From Valencia hispanica (taxonomy: Eukaryota; Chordata; Actinopteri; Cyprinodontiformes; Valenciidae): a stretch of 64,000 nt of DNA. The stretch spans positions 34,410,298 to 34,474,297 of the forward strand of contig OY747705.1 of assembly GCA_963556495.2 (NCBI GenBank). The letters run 5' to 3'. Made by a program: the position numbers and the translations under genes. How positions within the stretch are numbered: the first letter of the stretch is position 1; the number at the start of each line of letters is the position of its first letter. Below are positions 43,988 to 53,099 of the stretch, in pieces. Below the pieces are notes generated by a model. The model was not told the origin of the DNA. It did no database searches and worked only from the letters and a program-made list of their open reading frames with translations.

Positions 43988-44520
43988 GTGTGTTACCCTG
44001 AAGTTCTGATAGTGGAAATCTGACTGGACCCTCCTGATATGCGTGTGTCTCCACTTCATCGGGACCATTTCAGGAACCAACAGAGTACAAGTCTGGGGGT
44101 GAGTAGGACTCGGAATGGCCCAATCAAGCTGCTCAGCGGGAGCTATGGCTAAGTCACGCTGATTGGTTGTAATTCAGAGGCAAATGAGCAGACATTGCCA
44201 AACAACAGCTTTGTAAAAATAAGAAGAATTGCTGGCAAAGCAGTTTATAACAACAGCAAACAGAAACACAACAACAAGCCCTGTTTCTTCCATGTCAATC
44301 TCTCGTTATTTCTGGGGCTCTGGGCACCTTTTGCGCTGATCAGTGATGCTACTCGCTGCTGAAATATGCAGTGATATGCAGATGTCTTTAGTAGATTTCT
44401 TAAAGGGCCGATTGTGTATGGAGACATGGCAGCTGAAAGGAGCGGGCTGACAGATTACCCAGTCGGAAAAAGATCTGGATAAATTACCCTGAAGTTTTGA
44501 TAGTGGAAACGTGCCTAAAG
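43988..44520. mobile_element. MITE-like DNA element with TTACCCTGAAGTT ends
   Basis: TTACCCTGAAGTTCTGATAG at 43992 and TTACCCTGAAGTTTTGATAG at 44484 are near-identical and in the same orientation. Between them, the minus strand has the AATCAGCGTGAC, CAATCTGTCAG-type content of fish MITEs. The segment 44438-44495 (GGAGCGGG...GAAGTT) is also found at 50362-50421. Superfamily not assigned; boundaries approximate. Confidence 0.45.
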
Positions 44521-44545
44521 TTTTGTACATAGTAGGCACATTTCC

Positions 44546-44827
44546 ATGCGCTGCAAGAGGGTTGCAGGCATTCAGGAAGCACGTCTCCCCCAATATTGCA
44601 GAGAACGCGCTGCATTATACACTGCATGGGCGTCTAAACAGCCGAGTCCAGAGCTGATGGATGCAATGAACGATGTCTTCGGCACAGGCAACTACATCAA
44701 AACACAACCTGTCAAAGTCCCAACTTTTGCGATACTGTGCGAGAAAATGGGCTCTGACAGACAGCTGTTCTGTTTCACAGTGAGTCCCTACAACTGCTAT
44801 GATGGAAGGTGCTGCCAGGGTCTTTAA
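44546..44827 (+). CDS. Unrecognised 93-codon ORF
   Basis: The frame starts MRCKRVAGIQEARLPQYCRE, continues YTAWASKQPSPELMDAMNDV, FGTGNYIKTQPVKVPTFAIL, and ends TVSPYNCYDGRCCQGL. It has balanced composition, six cysteines (two adjacent) and no low complexity, so it looks more protein-like than other frames here. An AATAAAG poly(A)-type signal lies ~105 bp after the stop (44931). The text before the Met (TTTCCATGCGCTGCAAG) resembles a splice acceptor. It sits directly after a MITE-like element. It may be a captured exon, a retrocopy or an element gene; I do not recognise it. Confidence 0.35.
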   Translation: MRCKRVAGIQEARLPQYCRERAALYTAWASKQPSPELMDAMNDVFGTGNYIKTQPVKVPTFAILCEKMGSDRQLFCFTVSPYNCYDGRCCQGL

Positions 44828-45027
44828 GCTGCGGGATGAGATTTGCAAGAAAGAAGAGGGCAGTGATCAAGGCCACAAATTTTACTGTAACAAGTTTTTA
44901 ATTAATCTTATATACAGTGTTTTTGGTTAATAAAGAATGCTCATTTTCACCACTGTCAGTTTCTGCATTTGGGTCCTTTTTCAAACCTCATAGCATGGCA
45001 GATAATGATTGTTTCCATTAATTAGGG

Positions 45028-45110
45028 CAGTGGTTCCCAAACTATTTCTGCTGGACCCGCCTTTGGTTAATAAGAAAATGTTAACCCCCCAGTGTAATTA
45101 TTACTATTTT
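45028..45110. mobile_element. hAT-Charlie-like end fragment
   Basis: CAGTGGTTCCCAAACTATTT followed by GGACCCGCCTTTGG resembles the start of Charlie-type hAT elements (CAGTGGTTCCCAAACT...). The rest is not recognisable. Confidence 0.5.
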
Positions 45111-45760
45111 AAATTAATGTATTAGTTTTTATTTTATTAGTTTTACTAATTAACTCTCTCTGTGCACTATTGGTTTAAAACATAAAGATCTCTGAGAGGG
45201 AAAAACTATTGTAAAGGTTGTTTGCAAAACTGAGGTCTTCAATTATTTTTCAGTAATTGGTGTGAGCCTCCTGTGATGTCACATTTTCTGCCAGGTGGAG
45301 GTTTGTGTTTGTGCCCATGATCAATGAATTTGATTCCTTCATTGCTTTTAGAAATGTAACATATAGGTAAACCACAAGGTGACCAGGACATGGAAACCTT
45401 GAAGAGCATAGCAGAAGAATCCTGAACTTAACAAGGGAAAACAATGAGCTTAAATACTGAGGCAAGAGTGGAAAATGACATAAAACTGGGTGAGCTTAAT
45501 CAGAGGGAATACTGAACAGCTGTGGTAGAGTGAGAGCATGGAGATTCAGGGTGGGAAACTAATTAACACAGAAAACACAAAGGGAGTTGAAGTAAGGAGA
45601 ACAAGTCTAACAGCCAATTTATATTGGGTGCGTGCGTGGCGCGGTTTGGTCACGACCTCCTCGTCGCATCAATCCCCACTGGGATTGTTTCAGCCGCGAG
45701 TCAGCAGCGGCGTGGTCCACTGAGTTGACTTGCAAGATCACAAAATCACACAAGAATTAA
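45111..45760. other. No gene recognised
   Basis: About 650 bp. 45600-45730 is GC-richer (GTGCGTGCGTGGCGCGG, CGCGAGTCAGCAGCGGCG) and may be part of a DNA element, but ends were not found. Confidence 0.4.
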
Positions 45761-45761
45761 A

Positions 45762-47188
45762 TGGCGGCGGGATGTGTCGTCCATCGGCCGGCTGCGCCCC
45801 CCCCTCTCTGTTCCTCTCTTGAGGGGTGCGGGCGGGCCATACGCTGCTCTGCCTGCCGCTTCTGGGCTCCGGGGGCCTCTGGACCTCTGTGTCCCCAACC
45901 TCCTTCATGTCTGTGTCGATTCCCGGGTGGATTGACGGCTCCTCAAACCAGCTATCAAACACTCGTATGGGGAAACCTTATATCAGGGCTATTCAACTTC
46001 AATTGCAGGTGGGCCAAATATAAAAATTACAGAAGGCTTGTGGGCCAAAGTCAATCATTTTATTTAAAAAGGAATTTTAAGAAACATTTCTAACCATAAG
46101 TTCAAAGAACAAATCCTTCCATTTGAACCACTTTGCTGTCACATTATAGGCAACATTGCACAAATACCCAACAGTTTTTAAGGCGGGCAACGTAAATAAA
46201 TAACTGTAGGTCCATTCGCCCTAAAATTAGCAATTTTGACCGTCTATTTTGCATCTTTATAGTTTGGAAAGAGACATTATGAAGCTTATCATCAGCTTTT
46301 CTTATCCAAGGTTTTCTGCTGTGTTCTTCAGTCAGAAGAGCAGTTTTACCGCTATTGCACACAGGTGAAACCACTTGTTCAGCCAATCAGCGTTTATGTC
46401 CACACAGAGTTACCCACTCACTGTTTTATAAATCGGCAGACTACTACTACTGGCTTATAAAGGTCACTGTCAAACCAATTCTGATATAGGTTTGATACTT
46501 ACGTATTGTTTTCATACAAGTCAAATTGACTTTCTGTCAGCTTTTAGCGGGCCACAAAAAAATTCAAAAGGGCCGTATCTGGCCCGGGGGCCGCTAGTTG
46601 AATAGGCCTGCCTTATATGCACCAGCATGCTTACACACACAAATAGGTATGGGGACATCGGTGTCTACAGAAAAATTCTTGGGCTGAGGTTAACATTAAT
46701 AGATCTTGAATAATTGGTGTCAAGAGCTTTTCAGGGACATTGTTGTTGTATTTATGTACCCAGTTTTGTGTTGTGGATGTGTAGTTCTTAGTTCGTATAA
46801 TTTGGCTTTTTTTGTCAATGCTGCTCCTTTCTTGTGGTTGTTTTTTTCCCATCTTTCTGCCGTCTTGCGGATGTGGAGGACTGGGTTGTTTTTCTTGTGT
46901 TCTTTTTGTTCCCCTTCCTCTCTTGTATCGTCAACTCACACTTCTACCTCTCCTCCCTCTCTTCTTCATCTTCTTTCTTTCTTCTCTCTTTTTTTTTCGT
47001 TTCCATGTCCATAACTTCAGGTAATTAAACCCACAGCAATCTCTAATAAAGATTTTTCACATATATATATATCAAGTGGAGTTCTATAGCAAAAGCTGTA
47101 ATGCTCTCCTTGAGAAAGTAAATCTGTTGGGCTTGTGCTTGGTACTCAGACACCAATTCTGAGTGCCACAATGCCAGACAGGACACGT
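45762..47188 (+). repeat. Unclassified GC-headed repeat, copy 3, split by a hAT MITE
   Basis: Same family and orientation as copy 2: GC-rich head at 45762-45930, AACACTCGTATGGGGAAACC, interruption by the hAT element, then CAGCATGCTTACACACAC, pyrimidine tract ~46930-47000, CTAATAAAGATTTTTCACAT (~47043) and end CAGACAGGACACGT at 47188, followed by AGAAAACAAAT. All three copies share this last GGACACGT plus A-rich tail, so it is a true element end. Confidence 0.8.
45976..46618. mobile_element. hAT MITE, 627 bp, with perfect 8-bp target duplication
   Basis: CCTTATAT at 45976-45983 and again at 46611-46618 flank an element starting CAGGGCTATTCAACT and ending AGTTGAATAGGCCTG. The 15-bp ends are inverted repeats with one mismatch; 8-bp duplications and CAGGGC ends are diagnostic for hAT. 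GGGCCAAATAT and GGCCCGGGGGCCGC sub-terminal words fit a well-known teleost family. It interrupts copy 3 of the GC-headed repeat. Confidence 0.95.
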
Positions 47189-47199
47189 AGAAAACAAAT

Positions 47200-47740
47200 A
47201 TAAAGGATTAATATCACGTGAGACAACAACAATGGACGCCAGCATGGAAGACAGAGGTATGTGGGATTTTTTTTCTGCTTAGTTTCTTCTGTTTAGAGTC
47301 AAATTTGTGATTGTGCAGAGCTAAAATAAATGCTTCGTCATCCATGTTGGAAAAAAAACCCTAAAATTTCAGAGACGGGTAGCAAACGAGATCCTTGCTG
47401 CGTAAGTAATGACGTGATGATGCTTAGATAGTTAAGCTATCACAAATCTGCACGTGTTTCTTATTTTGAAATTTACCGGATGCTGCATGTGTGTTTTCCT
47501 GTTAGCCATATGTTAACTGTTGAAGCTTGACGCGTTTTGGAAGCGTGTTGCGTCAAAAATAGAACCCAATCCTATCATTAGTGGTGCGGTGTAGTGAGAC
47601 TCGTCAGGGACGCGCCTTACACATGCTTGGTGTGAACCACTCCATAGACTAAAAAATGGTTCGTATGTGCCGCGGTGACCGCGGGGCTGTTGAAACGCGC
47701 CGCTGACGCGCCCGGTGTAAACTGCTTGTAACCCTATCAA
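47200..47740. mobile_element. Probable DNA-transposon fragment
   Basis: Contains ATGGACGCCAGCATGGAAGA at 47232 and GC-rich words GACGCGTTTTGGAAGCGTG (47529) and TGACGCGCCCGGTGTAAAC (47704) of the kind found near the ends of fish hAT or Harbinger MITEs. Complementary left end not identified. Confidence 0.35.
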
Positions 47741-47994
47741 AAATAAAATGCACCACAAGAACTGGATCAAGAAACAAGAAGCTAAACACAATGAAATTAA
47801 TCAATAAGATGATGATCCTACCACAATAAAGAATACGAAGGAATGAACTGATATGAAAATCTCCCACATCACCTTATTAAAGAACTCAGGAATGATCAGA
47901 AAACAAACAAATGAAAACCCAAACACCTATGTATCATGACATTGTCAGCAGTAATGTAGAAGACTCATCAACCTTTTCAGTAAAGAATCTTGTT

Positions 47995-48322
47995 ACTGTC
48001 AGGATTGCCGGTGGACAGGGAGAGGCGATCGGGTGAAGCTTGGCGCTCCAGACGCGGATGGGAGTCCCCCTGGATTAAAGGCGCAGGGTGGAGCAGGCTG
48101 CTGAGCTGATGAAAAGAGACTGGTTAGGTTGGATGGCAACGACTGGTAGGAGGAAGACTTCTGGTTTGACGAGTAGGAGCTCTGGGCATTGGATTACCGA
48201 TGACTGAGCGATGTGAAGGTGAGTGGAAGGGTCTTTTAAACTGAGGGGAGAGTGGAGTAATTGTCAGGAAGCTCATCAGACACGGCTGGTCTGAGTTGGA
48301 GCTGATGACTTCCTGACAGTTA
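47995..48322 (-). repeat. Possible LTR fragment
   Basis: TGTCAGGATTGCC at 47997 on the plus strand and TGTCAGGAAGTCATCAGC at 48321 on the minus strand bound a GC-richer 0.33 kb block. The TGTCAGGA start is shared with the probable solo LTR at 32653. No TATA box or coding sequence helps to confirm it. Confidence 0.3.
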
Positions 48323-48329
48323 CAATGCT

Positions 48330-49735
48330 AATTACAAGGTTCAAATGATTATGATATTGTCCCTAGGTGCACATCATACATTCTCTCTCCAATATAGTAT
48401 CTTCCTGCTTTTACATCTTATTTTGCTGTCTTTATTTTATGTATAATTCCTGTTCAATTGCACTCTCTTACAAGGCTGCTTCACAGCTCGACTTTCCCCT
48501 TCAAACATATGACAGACCAAACATTTTTCTTTGTTTACATAAAAAGCAAAGTTACTCTTGAATAAAAGAGGAAAAACAGAAAAACATAACAGTAAATGCT
48601 TTGTTACTTCCTTAATAAATCAAAGTTGACCTCTTTTAATATAATTAATCACTAAAGAAATGGAAGTGAGAGATATGAACAGATCATTAGGTAATGTTCA
48701 GTGTATAATTATCCAGAAATCAATCACATCTCAACTGCTTTACAAGTAGTCCCTCATTACCTTAGACTGAGCTTCATCAAACATATCTACTCATTCATTA
48801 CTCATTCATTTAAACATAAAATGTCTATTGTGAATACTGAAGTAAAACTAAGTATCACAATTGTTCTGTTTCGGGATCATTTCCCTGTCATACACATGTA
48901 CTTTGTTGCATTTGAAGGCACAGTTGTTAAATACTTTTCTAAATACTGTCAACGTAAATTTTAATGATAATTTTTCAGATGATGCACACATTGGTATGCT
49001 AATAATTTCCTGCAAAGTTAAAGCTAAGGGTGCCTGCATAATGTTTATAAGTTTAATGCTATTCAAGCTAGACTGTGTTAAGTATTCACATTAGCAGATA
49101 AACATTTTAAAATTGGTTGACCTGCAGAGAACAATGTCAGTTTCATTGTCATATTTTTTCATATTAGAACATATTACTGGCATTGTAGTCACACAATTAC
49201 AGATGTGTCTTCTTTCAGTGATACTCAGAAAATTAATCACAGTGAAAGTCAGAAATTCACATATACTCATAGTTTGTATGATCTGAACATTTTAATGACA
49301 GTGTTGATCTTCTTTTTTTACCTGGTTAAGTGATAAAACATACACCTTTCATGAAAATGAAAAGAAAAGCAATATTTAGATGTCCAAGTATGAATCTAAC
49401 GCATATTTCTTAAATCAGACAGATACAGACAGAATCAATAGACAGCCTATTGATCTGAATAATATTTGATTAAATATTCTTTAAATAGTTTCAGACAGTT
49501 TTTGTAGCCATCAAACAACTACCATAAAAAATGTTCTAGCACATACCTAACTTTTCAACATAGTCGACAAATGTTTGTTAGGTCTGGGGTTCAGGTTGTT
49601 TTTTGTTTTTTTTTCAGAAGTTTTATCCATTTCAAAACCATTTCTGACAGTGGTCACTATCCTTTTGGAACACAGCTTTTCAAGTTTACAAAATGTTGAG
49701 GTTAATTTAATAATTTGATTGAATTTGTATAAAAA
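48330..49735. other. No gene recognised
   Basis: About 1.4 kb, very AT-rich, no recognisable repeat or coding sequence. Confidence 0.5.
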
Positions 49736-49739
49736 CCAT

Positions 49740-50064
49740 TTTTACATTGACACTCACTCCTGTCTAATCATTGTCTGCACCTGTCTCCAAACTGTCACAC
49801 CTGTTCCTCCTTCCCTTTTGTCTATTTAAACCATTCACTTCCTCTCACTCCCCGTCGGATCATTGATATCTTTTCTGTGTCTCACCCTACTGTTCTCCCT
49901 TGTTCGTATCCGTCTGGTGTCCTGTATCGTTGTTCCTGCCTTCCTCATCATCATCATCATCATAATAATCATCATCATCATCATCACCACCATCATTTAA
50001 TAAAGAACCTTGCACCTTACCCACATCTGCGTGTGGATCCATGATACATCCTGACACGCTCCTG
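49740..50064 (+). repeat. Probable Gypsy 5' LTR
   Basis: TGTCACACCTGTTCC (49794) leads to a TATTTAAA promoter-like box (~49822), CACTTCCTCTCACTCCCCGTC, a (CAT)n microsatellite (49945-49997), AATAAAG poly(A)-type signal (50000), and ends CTCCTGACA at 50066. Immediately downstream comes a gag-like start codon. This TATA-then-AATAAA-then-CA layout fits an LTR. The upstream boundary is uncertain and no 3' LTR was found. Confidence 0.5.
49945..49997. repeat. (CAT)n microsatellite
   Basis: About 16 imperfect CAT/ATC units with a CATAATAATC interruption, inside the probable LTR. Confidence 0.95.
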
Positions 50065-50069
50065 ACAGA

Positions 50070-50362
50070 ATGATCCACCGTGAAATGGATCCAGCAGACA
50101 GTCAGCCTTCCCAGCTCCTTCTCAAAATCATCTGGGACCGCCTGGCCAAAGTCTCCAATCTCACTCCTCCCTGGGTATTCCTGGCGGAAGCGAAAGAGCT
50201 CTGTCAGCTCGTACACCTGCTGCAACCCATCCTAGACCCGCTGGACTATGCAGGTCAGGAGGCTGATGCAGAGAGCGCACACCAGACGACCAGGGAGAAG
50301 TTGTCCTCTGCTGGGGGGTGGTCCGCTCCTTCAGTAGCCAGTGCAGCAGCTGTTCCAGTGAG
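50070..50362 (+). pseudogene. Gypsy gag-like N-terminus, truncated
   Basis: A frame beginning shortly after the probable LTR: MIHREMDPADSQPSQLLLKI, then WDRLAKVSNLTPPWVFLAEA and LCQLVHLLQPILDPLDYAGQ. The internal MDPAD start is a pattern I associate with Gag of some teleost Gypsy elements (Sushi-like), but this is weak. The frame is replaced at ~50362 by a 60-bp fragment of another element and then by a minus-strand L2. Sequence resuming at ~51995 may be the displaced continuation. Confidence 0.4.
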
Positions 50363-50421
50363 AGGAGCGGCCCGATAGATTACGCAGTCGGAAAAAGATC
50401 TGGTTAAATTACCCTGAAGTT
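50362..50421 (+). mobile_element. 60-bp fragment of the 44-kb MITE-like element
   Basis: GAGCGGCCCGATAGATTACG ... GTCGGAAAAAGATCTGG ... AAATTACCCTGAAGTT matches 44438-44497 with a handful of differences. It sits between the Gypsy gag fragment and the L2 tail. Confidence 0.75.
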
Positions 50422-50424
50422 CAG

Positions 50425-51990
50425 ATCAAATCATCAAATCAAATCAAACTTTTAATAAAATTTATAAAGCGCTTTTCATACAAGAAGTTGCATCACAAAG
50501 TGCTTTACAGATTAAAATGACCCCACATAAAACCACCTTCCCTTCCCTCCCCCACAGATTTAAAAGCATGGTCACAGTTATACCCCCCTCCCCCCAACCC
50601 AACTCCCATGCACACACAGTTAAAAGAAAAAGTAAAAAAGAGCACCCAGGTAGCCACAGCCGACCACCGCTCCCGGGGCAGAGGGCTCCCACAGAGGAAA
50701 CACTGGAACGGGGATTAAGATAAATTAAAGTATAGAAATAAACAGTAAATTAATGTGCTAAGATTAAATAGTAAAACTGATAAAAATATAATCATATAAA
50801 ACATGCAGAGCAATTAAACAAACAGTAATAAATAATAATCAGTTAAAAGCTAAGCTAAAAAGGTGAGTGTTGAGCCTGCTCTTAAAAACATGAACGTTCT
50901 CTGCAGCCCTGAGGTCCTCTGGCAGCCTGTTCCAGAGGTGAGGGCCATAAAACTGGAAAGACGCCTCGCCATGCATGTGTGTCCTGACTTTTGGGGTGAC
51001 AAGGAGATGGCTGCCAGAGGAGCGCAGAGACTGCGAAGGTTTATATGGTAAAAGCAGTTCAGAGAGATAAGAAGGCCCAAGACCATTAAGACACTTAAAA
51101 ACCATTAAAAGAACCTTAAAGTCGATCCTGAAATGTACGGGGAGCCAATGCAATGATTTTAAGACCGGTGTAATGTGCTCCCGCCTCCTGGTCTTCGTCA
51201 GGACACGTGCTGCTGAATTTTGTAGTAGTTGTAAACCTGATATACTCTTTTTGGGAAGACCAGAAAGCAGGGCATTACAGTAATCAATTATACTGGAGAT
51301 AAAAGCATGCATCAGTGTCTCCGTGTTGGCCCGAGAGAGAATGGGGCGGACTCTGGTGAAGTTCTTTAGTTGATAAAAACCTATTTTAGTAATATTTTTT
51401 ATGTGAGGAATAAAAGTCAGCTCAGAGTAAAAAATCACGCCCAGGTTCTTCACTTGTAAAGAGGGATTAAAAGACAGTGATTGTAGTTTTGGTAAAAGTT
51501 TCTCTCTCTGAGCCTCAGGACCGATGAATAAAACTTCAGTTTTGTCCTGGTTGACCTGGAGAAAGTTTTCTGCCATCCAGGATTTAATGTCTAAAATGCA
51601 GTTAAAAAGTGCATCCATTGGCTGTGTGTCATCGGGAGACATGGAGATGTACAGCTGTGTATCATCAGTATAACTGTGAAAGTTGACTCCATGTCTTCTG
51701 ATGACACTGCCAAGAGGGAGCATATACAGGTTAAAGAGCACTGGGCCTAAAATCGAACCCTGGGGCACACCACATGTAATCCTATGGACCCTAGAGGAGC
51801 AGCTATCTAAACTTACCATAAAAGTCCTGTCTGTGAGATAGGATGTGAACCATTTGTGAACAGCACCAGAGAGGCCAATCTGTTTTAAACGGGTTAAAAG
51901 AATAGTGTGGTCTACTGTATCAAAGGCAGCGCTTAGATCCAATAGAACTAACACAGTCACTCCTGCTTCACTCTGCCATCCTTTCAGCAC
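50425..51990 (-). mobile_element. L2-type LINE, minus strand, with long open RT frame
   Basis: The 3' end (50425-50520 minus) ends AAAGCGCTTTATAAATTTTA (variant) and a TTGATTTGATTTGATGATTTG tail, here AATC-type repeats on the plus strand. The 3' UTR covers 50520-50838 and the RT ORF 50839-51990. It is the same subfamily as the plus-strand copy at 53100-54382. 5' truncated inside the RT gene, so the endonuclease domain and RT N-terminus are missing. Confidence 0.92.
50839..51990 (-). pseudogene. L2 LINE reverse transcriptase, 383-codon open fragment
   Basis: RNA-dependent DNA polymerase of a non-LTR retrotransposon. Open for 383 codons without a stop: VLVLLDLSAAFDTVDH (catalytic Asp, residues 13-28), GVPQGSILGPVLFNLYMLPL (74-93), SYTDDTQLY (106-114; the YADD box with Ala to Thr, both Asp kept), NQDKTEVLFIGPEA (~146-159), VKNLGVIFYSELTF, IDYCNALLSGLPKKS, LQNSAARVLTKTRR, HITPVLKSLHWLPVHFRIDF, FYGPHLWNRLPEDLRAAENV, ending NTHLFSLAFN. 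The apparent Met is internal: the true ORF would extend ~500 residues upstream but the copy is 5' truncated near 51990. Young by its intactness; cannot retrotranspose. Confidence 0.92.
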
Positions 51991-52640
51991 ATCAGCTGGT
52001 TCTATTTACCCTGTCTTCAGTCCAGCTCACCTTCCATCAGTCCCTGCTCCATTTAGCCTTCCAGTCTCTGTCTCAGCCTGCTTTTGAGCCGCAGCTCCAG
52101 CTTCTGCCGGCTCAGATGCCGTTGCAGCTCCAGCCTTAGTCACCCCAGTTAGCCTGCCAGCTTCAGTCTGTCCTTCAGCCGCTGCTCTGGCTATTAGTCC
52201 TGTCGCCGTAGAATCTCCGGCCACAAGGTCGGCTATCACCATGGCAGCCTGGTTCCCAGGCCTCTGTCACTATTGCCACCTCCCCATCTCCGGGAACCCA
52301 TGCTCCCACCTCACCAATGTGCCCGCACCTTGCCTCCCAGCCCCCCTTGCCTGCATCTCATCTGAGCCTTCAGGCCCTGATGCAGGCACCTAGTGTCCCG
52401 GCCCCTGTGCCCGCACCTCGTCTCCCGCCCCCATCTTCAGAGCTCCCGGAAGGGGCTGACATCGACCCGCCTCTCTCTCCAGAGTCCAATGCCAAGTCCC
52501 TTTGCTGACAGCCTCTTCCTGTCCAGCTTCTTCGTCACCGGCCTCATTCAGCCAAGTTTGTTTGTCGACGGTCTCAGACAACTTGGCTTCTCGATTGCTA
52601 GTCAGCCAGAGGGGGACCACCACTAAAGGCGAAAAATATT
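51991..52640 (+). repeat. Pro/Ala/Ser-rich coding-like stretch, possibly displaced gag
   Basis: C-rich sequence with frames such as LPASVCPSAAALAISPVAVE and APSVPAPVPAPRLPPPSSEL broken by stops and shifts. The style resembles the Pro/Ala-rich part of Gypsy gag proteins and may be the continuation of the 50070 frame, separated by the L2 insertion. No cysteine knuckle or protease follows. Confidence 0.3.
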
Positions 52641-52689
52641 TATTTTTAAAACCAAACCATTACTGTTCAGTGGTTTGAAAGCATATTCC

Positions 52690-52825
52690 ATCTGTTCATT
52701 CATCTGTCTATACCCAATTACTAATGCAGGTTAGCCAGGGTTGTGGGGGGTGGTGATGGCTATCTCCCATGGTCATTGGGCAAAAGGCGAAGTGCAAAAG
52801 GGACAGGTTGTCAGTCCATAGCTCA
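52690..52825 (-). mobile_element. RTE-type LINE 3' tail (minus)
   Basis: CATCTGTTCATTCATCTGTC, then GTTGTGGGGGGTGGTGATGG, CTCCCATGGTCATTGGGC and GGACAGGTTGTCAGTCCAT. This is the reverse complement of the teleost sequence GATGGACTGGCGACCTGTCC ... GATAAGCGGNNNNGAAAATGGATGGATGG that ends RTE/Rex3-type LINEs. ~135 bp. Confidence 0.75.
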
Positions 52826-52884
52826 GTTGTTCCCATACATTATAAGGTATTTTCTTTTGGCTAAGAGGTGTCTATTTTGGTAAG

Positions 52885-53090
52885 ATGGCTGAAACTGTGA
52901 CACATTTGACAATGATCCCAAACACACATAACATTGGAAATCATGGAAACATGGAAAGTTTACCAAATTAACTCCCTAAGGACCTGACCTCAATCCACCA
53001 TGCTAGGAACCAACCAATTTAAAGGAGTTCTCCCATTTTTTATTCAAACAGCAGTCAAATACCAAGCCAGATTTATGCCTTGCTGGACAT
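52885..53090 (+). pseudogene. Tc1-like transposase C-terminal remnant
   Basis: TTTGACAATGATCCCAAACA at 52908 encodes a DNDPKHT-like block (second catalytic Asp of Tc1), GGACCTGACCTCAATCCACC at 52980 a PDLNP-like block, and AATTTAAAGGAGTTCTCCCA at 53017 the LKEF.Q-type C-terminus. Spacing is compressed by deletions. Different Tc1 subfamily from the 0-kb and 14-kb copies. Confidence 0.6.
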
Positions 53091-53099
53091 TGGAGGTTA

